Both the position numbers and the translations under genes were made by a program. Positions 1 through 5,462 of a DNA stretch of 9,714 nucleotides are shown here, one piece after another. Numbering within the stretch: the stretch's first letter is position 1; each line of letters opens with the position of its first letter. This stretch comes from Chloroflexota bacterium (lineage in GTDB: Bacteria; Chloroflexota; Anaerolineae; Aggregatilineales; UBA2796), in NCBI GenBank assembly GCA_003695215.1, contig RFIM01000184.1, positions 1 to 9,714 on the forward strand. The letters are read 5' to 3'. Below the pieces are notes generated by a model. That model had not been told where the DNA came from and searched no databases. It saw only the letters and a list, made by a program, of their open reading frames with translations.

Positions 1-957
1 GTGCGCAGCCTGTTGGCGCAAACTTATGCCCACTTCGAGCTGATCGTGCTGGACGACAACTCAGCTGATGGCACAGGGCAAGTGGCTTGCACAACTGCGG
101 CAGGCGATCTGCGCTTGCGCGTGCTGAACGGCGCGCCCCTGCCTGATGGCTGGAGCGGCAAGAACTGGGCTTGTCATCAGCTGAGCCAAGCGGCACGCGG
201 CGATTGGTTGCTCTTCAGCGATGCAGACGTGTGCTGGCAGCCTGAGGCGCTCAGCGCGCTAGTGGCGCACATGGCGCGCACGCGCGCCGATTTGCTCACA
301 GTCTGGCCGACGCAAATTACACAGACGTGGTCAGAGCGCTTGATCGTGCCACTGATGATGTTCGCTATTCTTGCCTATCTGCCAATCCTGATGGTGCATT
401 ATTCGCCCTTGATGATCTTCGCTGCGGCCAACGGGCAAGTCATGCTGTTCAGGCGCGCGGCCTACCAGAAAATCGGCGGGCATGCGGCGGTACGCGCCAA
501 AATCGTCGAAGATGTGACTTTGGCGCGGCGCATCAAAGCAGTGGGCCTGTGCCTGCGCATGTTTGATGGCAATGGCTTGATCAGCTGCCGAATGTATCAA
601 GGCTGGTCGGCAGTGCGCGATGGCTTCGCTAAGAACATTCTGGCAGGTCACGGCGATAGCGTGCCGTTCTTGTTGCTCTCAACGCTCCTGCACTGGCTCG
701 CCTTTGTGGCGCCGTTTCTGTGGTTGCCTGTGAGCGGCTTGGCGCCGTTGCCGTTGTTGCTATGCACAGGCGTGATTGCCTTGCGCATGCTGACCGCAGC
801 AGCGAGTCGGCAGCGCTTGCTTGACGGGCTGCTCATGCCGCTCTCTGTGATCTTGATGACGCGGATCGCCGCGCAGGCGCTCTATTGGCGCTTCCGCTAT
901 GGCGGCGTGCAGTGGAAAGGGCGCACTTTGCGCGCTGAGGAAGTGGCACATGGCTGA
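1..957 (+). CDS. Family 2 glycosyltransferase, CrtQ/CruC-like (5' end cut by window)
   Basis: Membrane-associated GT-A glycosyltransferase, probably adding a sugar to a carotenoid or similar lipid. Seen (numbered from the first codon): nucleotide-sugar motif DDNS 18-21, PDGWSGKNWA 48-57, metal-binding DAD 74-76, acidic pair E170-D171 in the acceptor/base region, MYQGW 198-202 with GFAKN 208-212, then three hydrophobic C-terminal segments near 222-246, 247-268 and 275-297, plus another near 114-132. The tail RYGGVQWKGR (299-308) resembles the C-terminus I recall for staphylococcal CrtQ. The usual opening beta strand and PARNE-type motif are absent, so the gene starts before base 1, and the GTG at base 1 is most likely an internal Val codon. 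It overlaps the carotenoid desaturase gene by 8 bp, which supports a pigment role. HpnB-like hopanoid glycosyltransferases share several motifs, so the acceptor is not settled. Confidence 0.85.
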   Translation: MRSLLAQTYAHFELIVLDDNSADGTGQVACTTAAGDLRLRVLNGAPLPDGWSGKNWACHQLSQAARGDWLLFSDADVCWQPEALSALVAHMARTRADLLTVWPTQITQTWSERLIVPLMMFAILAYLPILMVHYSPLMIFAAANGQVMLFRRAAYQKIGGHAAVRAKIVEDVTLARRIKAVGLCLRMFDGNGLISCRMYQGWSAVRDGFAKNILAGHGDSVPFLLLSTLLHWLAFVAPFLWLPVSGLAPLPLLLCTGVIALRMLTAAASRQRLLDGLLMPLSVILMTRIAAQALYWRFRYGGVQWKGRTLRAEEVAHG

Positions 958-2431
958 TTGGCCGATTGTGATCGTCGGCGGCGGCATCGGTGGCTTGAGC
1001 GCGGCTATCCACCTGGCAGCAGCAGGCGAGCGCGTCTTGCTCTTCGAGCAGAACGCGCAAGTTGGCGGCAAGATGGGCGAGCTGCGCGCCGAAGGCTTCC
1101 GCTGGGATACCGGCCCGTCGGTCATCACCATGCCATACGTCTTCGATGCGCTCTTCGCTGCAGCAGGCAAACGCACAGCCGACTATCTGACGCTGCTGCC
1201 TGCTGAGCCGCTCACGCGCTACTTCTATCGCGATGGCACTGTGCTGGATGCTACCAGCAACCTGCCGCGCATGCTCGCCCAGATCGCCCAGATCGAGCCG
1301 CGCGACGTGGAAGGCTATTTGGCGTACTTGGCGTACGCAGCGCGCCTGCATCGGATCACTGGCAAAGTCTTCATCTATGACACGCCGCCGACGCTTGCTA
1401 GCCTGTTCAAGGTGCCGCTGCGCGATGCCTTGCGCGTAGACGCTATGCGCTCGATGGACGCCGCCATTGGCAGCTTTGTGCGCTCGCCGCATTTGCGGCA
1501 ACTGCTAGGCCGATTCGCCACATACGTCGGCGCTAGCCCTTACCGCGCACCTGCCACACTGAACGTGATCGCGCATGTGGAGCTGAATGGCGGCGTCTAC
1601 TATCCGCGAGGCGGCATTTATGCGATTGCGCGGGCTATGGCGCGCCTTGCCGCTGAGCTCGGCGTTGAGATTCAGACGGGCTGCTCTGTCGAGCGCATCT
1701 TGGTCCAGAATCGGCGCGTGCGCGGCGTGCAGGTCAACGGTGAGCGCATTGCTGCGAAGGCAGTCATTGCCAACGTAGACGTCGCCACAGTCTACGAGAA
1801 GTTGCTGCCTGCTGAGGCGATCAACGCGCGCTACTTGCAGCGTTTGTTGCGCGCCGAGCCCTCTTGCTCAGGTTACGTGCTGCTGCTTGGCGTGCAAGGC
1901 AAGCACGACCGCTTGGCGCATCACAACATCTTTTTCACCGAGAATTATCGCGCTGAATTCGCCGATATCTTCGAGCGCGGCCTTCCGCCGACCGATCCAA
2001 CTGTGTATGTGGCGATCACGGCGAAGAGCGAGCCTGAAGATGCGCCTGCAGGTATGGAGAACTGGTTCGTGCTGATCAACGCGCCTGCGCTGAGTCAAAG
2101 CTACGATTGGGCGAAAAATGCGCCGCGCTATCGCGATCAAGTGCTGCAAACGCTCAGCCGCTTCGGAATCGCGCCCGATATTCGCGTTGAGCGCCAACTG
2201 ACGCCTGTGGACATCGCACAGCTGACAGGCGCACGGCGCGGCGCGCTCTATGGCATGTCATCGAATACGCCTTTTGCGGCTTTTCTGCGTCCGCACAACC
2301 GAGCGCCGCATGTGCGCGGCTTGTACTTCGCAGGCGGCACAGCGCATCCAGGCGGCGGCGTGCCAATGGTGACGCTCAGCGGCGGCGTGGCGGCGCGGCT
2401 GCTCTTATCAGACCTGAGCAAGCGCGCTTAG
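950..2431 (+). CDS. CrtI/CrtN/CrtP-family carotenoid desaturase or oxygenase
   Basis: FAD-dependent amine-oxidase-fold enzyme of the phytoene desaturase family, 493 residues, the normal length. Seen: Rossmann FAD motif GGGIGG at 10-15, ribose-binding E34, VGGK 38-41 and DTGPS 53-57. The C-terminal FAD motif around 457-480 reads GLYFAGGTAHPGGGVPMV. In family terms, the HPGGG-P-MV-LSG ending is more like CrtD or the 4,4'-diapocarotenoid oxidase CrtP/CrtNb than classical phytoene desaturase CrtI, so the reaction could be terminal desaturation or oxidation of a carotene. The start is ATG 950, with GAGGAAG at 937-943 at good spacing and the protein opening directly into the FAD strand; an upstream in-frame start at 899 would add meaningless residues. 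The gene overlaps the glycosyltransferase by 8 bp, suggesting one mRNA and coupled translation. Family membership is secure; the exact substrate is not. Confidence 0.9.
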   Translation: MADWPIVIVGGGIGGLSAAIHLAAAGERVLLFEQNAQVGGKMGELRAEGFRWDTGPSVITMPYVFDALFAAAGKRTADYLTLLPAEPLTRYFYRDGTVLDATSNLPRMLAQIAQIEPRDVEGYLAYLAYAARLHRITGKVFIYDTPPTLASLFKVPLRDALRVDAMRSMDAAIGSFVRSPHLRQLLGRFATYVGASPYRAPATLNVIAHVELNGGVYYPRGGIYAIARAMARLAAELGVEIQTGCSVERILVQNRRVRGVQVNGERIAAKAVIANVDVATVYEKLLPAEAINARYLQRLLRAEPSCSGYVLLLGVQGKHDRLAHHNIFFTENYRAEFADIFERGLPPTDPTVYVAITAKSEPEDAPAGMENWFVLINAPALSQSYDWAKNAPRYRDQVLQTLSRFGIAPDIRVERQLTPVDIAQLTGARRGALYGMSSNTPFAAFLRPHNRAPHVRGLYFAGGTAHPGGGVPMVTLSGGVAARLLLSDLSKRA

Positions 2432-2445
2432 CCATGGATTCAGCC

Positions 2446-2473
2446 TTGACAAACGGCGCGCTCAAGCTATACT
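2446..2473 (+). promoter_or_regulatory. Sigma-70-type promoter of tRNA-Lys
   Basis: A perfect TTGACA (2446-2451) is followed by a 16-bp spacer and TATACT (2468-2473). Transcription would start near 2480, about six bases before the mature tRNA. It is the best-matching housekeeping promoter in the window, as expected for a stable RNA, and it lies just after the stop of the carotenoid gene, so the tRNA does not depend on read-through. Confidence 0.8.
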
Positions 2474-2485
2474 AGATGTAGGTTT

Positions 2486-2558
2486 GGCTCCGTAGCTCAA
2501 TTGGCAGAGCAGTTGACTCTTAATCAATTGGTTGGAGGTTCGAGTCCTCCCGGAGTCA
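2486..2558 (+). tRNA. tRNA-Lys (anticodon CUU)
   Basis: The 73-nt cloverleaf folds fully. The acceptor stem is 7 bp (GGCTCCG with CGGAGTC, one G-U at 2-71). The D stem is GCTC/GAGC and the anticodon stem GTTGA/TCAAT encloses loop CTCTTAA. The variable region is five bases, and the T stem GGAGG/CCTCC has loop TTCGAGT. The anticodon CTT at 2519-2521 reads AAG lysine codons, and the discriminator base is A. The 3' CCA is not encoded (CAC follows), so it must be added by nucleotidyltransferase. There is no intron. Confidence 0.97.
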
Positions 2559-2575
2559 CACAGCGGGGATAAGTC

Positions 2576-2613
2576 AAGCGCCGCCTTATCTTGAACCGAA
2601 AGCGGCGCTTTTT
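2576..2613 (+). terminator. Rho-independent terminator after tRNA-Lys
   Basis: A 9-bp perfect GC-rich stem (AAGCGCCGC 2576-2584 with GCGGCGCTT 2602-2610) encloses a 17-nt loop and runs into five T residues (2609-2613). It starts 18 nt after the tRNA and fits a tRNA transcription terminator on the plus strand. Confidence 0.75.
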
Positions 2614-2621
2614 GATGATTG

Positions 2622-2646
2622 AGCGGGCGAACGCTCGCCCGCTTTT
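2622..2646. terminator. Second stem-loop between convergent tRNA and protease genes
   Basis: AGCGGGCGA (2622-2630) and TCGCCCGCT (2635-2643) form a perfect 9-bp stem with a 4-nt loop. Plus-strand transcripts would end it with four U (2643-2646), making a back-up terminator for the tRNA. On the minus strand it lies 12 nt after the protease stop but lacks a following U run, so for that gene it may act only as a 3'-end stabiliser or a weak terminator. Confidence 0.55.
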
Positions 2647-2655
2647 ATGACGCGC

Positions 2656-3870
2656 TCAGAAGCGGCCGCGCAGCAGCCAGATCGCTTCGCTCAGCTGCGG
2701 ATCGTAGTTCGGACGCGCCTCTTGTTGCTCTTCTGTCCACGGCACGAACACATCAGGGATGATGCCGACGCCGTCAATGACGCCGCCGCTCGGCTTGAAG
2801 AAGTGTGCCACAGTCACGATCAAGCCGCCGCCATTGCTGAGCGTGTTCCAAGTCTGGATCGATCCCTTGCCAAACGAGACCGTGCCGACGACCTTCGCCC
2901 GACCGCGATCCTGCAGCGCGCCTGCCACTAGCTCGCTGGCGCTGGCACTCGCCTGATTCAAGATGATCACCAGCGGCACATCGGGTGCTAGCGTGTAGCC
3001 CTGTGCTGCCAACTGCGCCGCGTTCGAGTCGTAGCGAATCTCAGTGCGGCTGCGCCGCCCGCGCTCGATGATGATCGTACCGTCAGGCAGGAACAGGCTC
3101 GCCACATTCAGCGCCGAGGAGAGCGGGCCGCCTGGATCGTTGCGCATATCGAGGATCAAGCCGTTCAGGTTGTTTGCATCCAGCTGTGCTAGCGCATTCG
3201 AGACGTCCTGAGCGCTAGTGTCAGTGAATTGCGAGAGACCGATATAGCCGATGTTGCCTTCAAAGAGCGCGACTGTGATGATCTGCTGCTTGATGCGCGC
3301 GCGGCGCACTACCACTTCGAAAATATCGCGCTCGCCGCGCCGCAAAATGCCCAGACGCACAGATGAGCCTGACGGACCGCGAATCTTGCCGACTGCTTCT
3401 GTGAGTGAGAGCGAGGTGATATCCTGGCCGTCTACTGTGATGATGATATCGCCTTCGCGCAGGACGGAACGGGCCGGCGAGCCATCAAAGGTGCGCACAA
3501 TCTGCACGCCGCCTGTGACTTCATCTTTGCGCACGCTGGCGCCAATGCCTTCGTACTCGCTCTGCAAGCGGCTGGTTTGCTGCTCAAAGGCGACAGGATC
3601 GAGATAAGCGCTGCGATCATCGCCCAGCGACTGCACTAAGCCGCGCAGCGCGCCTTCCATCATCTTCACGTCATCCAGCTGATCGGCGCGCACAAACGTC
3701 CGCTTGATCAAATTCCAGGCTTCCCAGAAGGGCGCAAAAGTCTGCTCAAGGTTGCTTGGCGTGCCGCCTTGCGCTGAGGCAATAGGCGTTTGGCTGCCGA
3801 CTAGCACGCCTGCGCCGAACACACCGCCGATCAAAGCGACTACACACACAATATGCAGCAAACGTCTCAT
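2656..3870 (-). CDS. Secreted carboxy-terminal processing protease, PDZ plus peptidase S41 (CtpA family)
   Basis: Serine protease with a Ser/Lys dyad that trims or degrades proteins outside the cytoplasmic membrane, 404 residues. Seen: N-terminal hydrophobic signal or anchor (about 4-25) followed by an ASA-Q site near 31-34, so it is exported or membrane-tethered. An N-terminal helical region (40-105) is followed by a PDZ domain (about 108-190, with GSPARSVLREGD 130-141). The S41 core (about 200-375) has NQASASASE with nucleophile S310, and FGKGSIQ with general base K335 and Q339; the 25-residue Ser-Lys spacing matches E. coli Prc and plant CtpA. I chose ATG 3870, preceded by GAGAG. An in-frame GTG at 3885 would add five residues (MRAFT) before the basic MRRLL signal start. 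The gene is monocistronic and divergent from melA. The substrate cannot be told from sequence. Confidence 0.92.
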   Translation of the reverse strand: MRRLLHIVCVVALIGGVFGAGVLVGSQTPIASAQGGTPSNLEQTFAPFWEAWNLIKRTFVRADQLDDVKMMEGALRGLVQSLGDDRSAYLDPVAFEQQTSRLQSEYEGIGASVRKDEVTGGVQIVRTFDGSPARSVLREGDIIITVDGQDITSLSLTEAVGKIRGPSGSSVRLGILRRGERDIFEVVVRRARIKQQIITVALFEGNIGYIGLSQFTDTSAQDVSNALAQLDANNLNGLILDMRNDPGGPLSSALNVASLFLPDGTIIIERGRRSRTEIRYDSNAAQLAAQGYTLAPDVPLVIILNQASASASELVAGALQDRGRAKVVGTVSFGKGSIQTWNTLSNGGGLIVTVAHFFKPSGGVIDGVGIIPDVFVPWTEEQQEARPNYDPQLSEAIWLLRGRF

Positions 3871-3915
3871 GGTAAAGGCTCTCACTCTCGCATTGTTTTC
3901 AAGCGATACTCTAAT

Positions 3916-3943
3916 TGTATAGCATTCAGCGCGCTTGGCACAA
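3916..3943 (-). promoter_or_regulatory. Candidate promoter of the S41 protease gene
   Basis: On the minus strand an extended -10 (TGC at 3924-3922, TATACA at 3921-3916) lies 16 bp from a weak -35-like TTGTGC (3943-3938). The start would be near 3909, giving a leader of about 39 nt. The TG extension compensates for the poor -35. Inferred from sequence only. Confidence 0.5.
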
Positions 3944-4005
3944 CTCTTTGCAGGGCTGCCGAATCGGCCTGCTTGCCTTTGTGGCGCGCTTGTTGGAATC
4001 GGCGG

Positions 4006-4034
4006 CTGTGAGGCGCGCGCCTTTGCGCTATACT
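4006..4034 (+). promoter_or_regulatory. Candidate melA promoter with palindrome in the spacer
   Basis: TATACT at 4029-4034 is a good -10 about 38 bp before the melA start; the -35 position (CTGTGA, 4006-4011) is poor. A perfect 12-bp palindrome AGGCGCGCGCCT (4011-4022) fills the spacer, where a repressor could block polymerase. The palindrome is made only of GC-rich dinucleotides common in this genome, so the operator role is tentative. Confidence 0.45.
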
Positions 4035-4058
4035 GTGGCTATCTCAGCTCGCGACCAA

Positions 4059-4070
4059 AGGATGAATCCT
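4059..4070 (+). promoter_or_regulatory. Inverted repeat over the melA ribosome binding site
   Basis: AGGAT (4059-4063) and ATCCT (4066-4070) are inverted copies placed so that the Shine-Dalgarno core AGGA could pair with TCCT just before the ATG (4072), as a 4-bp stem with a TGAA loop. It is short and weak alone; a role in modulating translation is only a possibility. Confidence 0.3.
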
Positions 4071-4071
4071 C

Positions 4072-5367
4072 ATGCCGAAAATCACTTTCATCGGCGCAGG
4101 TAGCACAGTCTTCGCCAAACATCTGATGGGCGATATCCTGACCTTCCCTGAGTTGGCGGAGAGCGAATTCGCTCTGTTCGACATCGATCCACAGCGCTTG
4201 CGCACCTCAGAGATCGTAGCGCATCGCCTGAACGAGGCCTTAGGCGCGCGCGCGCGTATCAGCGCCACGTTAGATCGGCGTGCCGCGCTAGATGGCGCTG
4301 ACTATGCCATCTGCATGATCCAAGTTGGCGGCTACAAGCCTGCAACCGTCACGGATTTCGAGATTCCCAAGAAGTACGGCTTGCGTCAGACCATCGCTGA
4401 TACGCTTGGCATTGGCGGAATCATGCGCGCCTTGCGCACTATCCCTGTCCTGTTGGACATGTGCCGCGACATGGAGCAACTCTGCCCAGAGGTGACCTTC
4501 CTGCAGTACGTCAATCCGATGGCGATGAACTGCTGGGCGATCAATCGCGCCACGCGCATCAAAACAGTCGGTTTGTGCCATAGTGTGCAAGGCACTGCGC
4601 GCCAGCTGGCTGATGACATCGGCGTGCCGCCTGAGGAGATCAACTACCTTGCTGCAGGCATCAACCACATGGCCTTTTACCTGCGCTTTGAGCGCAATGG
4701 CGAGGACTTGTATCCGCACATTCGGCGCGTGCTTGAGGAAGGGCGCGTGCCGAGCTGGAATCGGGTGCGCTACGAGATGTTGCGCCGTCTGGGCTATTTC
4801 GTGACCGAGAGCAGCGAACACTTCAGCGAGTATGTGCCGTGGTTTATCAAGCGCGATCGCCCTGACCTGATCGAGCGCTTCAACATTCCGTTGGATGAGT
4901 ACATTCGCCGTTGCGAGGCGCAGATCGCAGCCTGGGAATCGCAGCGGCAGGCGCTGGAAGGCGGCGCTGCCTTAGAAGTGCAGCGCAGCGATGAGTACGG
5001 CGCGCTGATCATCCACAGCCTTGAGACAGGCACGCCGCGCGTCATCTATGGCAATGTGATGAACAACGGCTTGATCGACAACTTGCCGCAAGGCTGCTGC
5101 GTGGAAGTGCCGTGCCTGGTGGATAAAAATGGCATCCAGCCGACCAAGATCGGCGCGTTGCCCCCACACCTGGCCGCGCTTATGCAGACCAATATCAACG
5201 TGCAGGCGCTGACCGTCGAAGCGGCGCTGACAGGCAAGCGCGAGCATATCTACCACGCTGCCATGCTCGATCCGCACACTGCCGCTGAGCTGGACTTAGA
5301 CCAAATCTGGTCGCTAGTGGATGAGCTGATCGCGGCGCACGGCGAGCTGCTGCCTGCCTATCGCTGA
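4072..5367 (+). CDS. melA: Alpha-galactosidase, glycoside hydrolase family 4
   Basis: Cytoplasmic NAD- and Mn-dependent alpha-galactosidase that splits melibiose-type alpha-galactosides by the redox-elimination mechanism of GH4. The 431-residue protein is full length and matches remembered E. coli MelA along its whole length. Seen: Rossmann start FIGAGSTVF (6-14), acidic FDID (36-39) for NAD ribose, NPMAMN (148-153), metal Cys in CHSVQGT (C169), GINHMAFYL with metal His H199, ESSEHF (246-251), NVMNNGLIDNLPQGCCVEV (328-346) and LMQTNIN (370-376). Start ATG 4072 has AAAGGA at 4057-4062. No galactoside transporter, regulator or galactokinase gene is adjacent, so uptake and further metabolism must be encoded elsewhere. 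Other GH4 activities (glucosidase, glucuronidase) are less likely, given the CHSVQGT and close MelA-like pattern. Confidence 0.95.
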   Translation: MPKITFIGAGSTVFAKHLMGDILTFPELAESEFALFDIDPQRLRTSEIVAHRLNEALGARARISATLDRRAALDGADYAICMIQVGGYKPATVTDFEIPKKYGLRQTIADTLGIGGIMRALRTIPVLLDMCRDMEQLCPEVTFLQYVNPMAMNCWAINRATRIKTVGLCHSVQGTARQLADDIGVPPEEINYLAAGINHMAFYLRFERNGEDLYPHIRRVLEEGRVPSWNRVRYEMLRRLGYFVTESSEHFSEYVPWFIKRDRPDLIERFNIPLDEYIRRCEAQIAAWESQRQALEGGAALEVQRSDEYGALIIHSLETGTPRVIYGNVMNNGLIDNLPQGCCVEVPCLVDKNGIQPTKIGALPPHLAALMQTNINVQALTVEAALTGKREHIYHAAMLDPHTAAELDLDQIWSLVDELIAAHGELLPAYR

Positions 5368-5409
5368 ACGGCTACCGAGAAGTATAGGCGCCTTGCAGTG
5401 TTGCCTGTT

Positions 5410-5418
5410 TGTTATACT
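5410..5418 (+). promoter_or_regulatory. Extended -10 promoter for the ABC exporter
   Basis: TGT-TATACT (TG at 5410-5411, hexamer 5413-5418) is an extended -10 with no good -35 at normal spacing (TTGCAG at 5393-5398 is only 14 bp away). Transcription would start near 5425, giving a leader of about 38 nt before ATG 5463. It shares two bases with the stem of the terminator-like hairpin. Confidence 0.5.
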
Positions 5419-5438
5419 GCCCATCATGGGCAGTTTTT
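5417..5438 (+). terminator. Terminator-like hairpin after melA
   Basis: CTGCCCA (5417-5423) and TGGGCAG (5427-5433) form a perfect 7-bp stem with a 3-nt loop, followed by TTTTTGTTT from 5434. It starts 49 nt after the melA stop, so it would end melA transcripts. Transcripts starting at the predicted ABC promoter begin inside the loop and would not form it. Confidence 0.6.
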
Positions 5439-5462
5439 GTTTCGCAGGAGATAGATCAGATC

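Noticed and set aside
899..949. Upstream in-frame start for the carotenoid desaturase
   Set aside because: Would add 17 residues that are the other-frame reading of the glycosyltransferase C-terminus; ATG 950 has the Shine-Dalgarno and opens directly into the FAD-binding strand.
1275..1345. Short direct repeats (CCAGATCGC twice near 1279-1296, TTGGCGTAC twice near 1319-1337)
   Set aside because: Two copies each, coding for AQIAQ and LAYLAY in a normal-length enzyme; simple local duplication or helix bias rather than a regulatory or mobile repeat.
833..1501. 222-codon open frame on the minus strand across the glycosyltransferase/desaturase junction
   Set aside because: It overlaps two well-supported genes, its translation has no recognisable motif, and long antisense frames are common in GC-rich coding DNA.
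3871..4071. Possible small gene in the divergent region between the protease and melA
   Set aside because: Frames there overlap the promoters of both flanking genes or run into melA in the wrong frame, and lack a ribosome binding site; the stretch is explained by the two promoters.
4288..4821. 177-codon open frame on the minus strand inside melA
   Set aside because: Fully inside a gene that matches MelA along its whole length; the translation is His/Ala-rich without family features.
5409..5462. TTG start at 5409 for the ABC exporter
   Set aside because: It lies within the predicted -10 element and the terminator-like hairpin; ATG 5463 follows an AGGAG.
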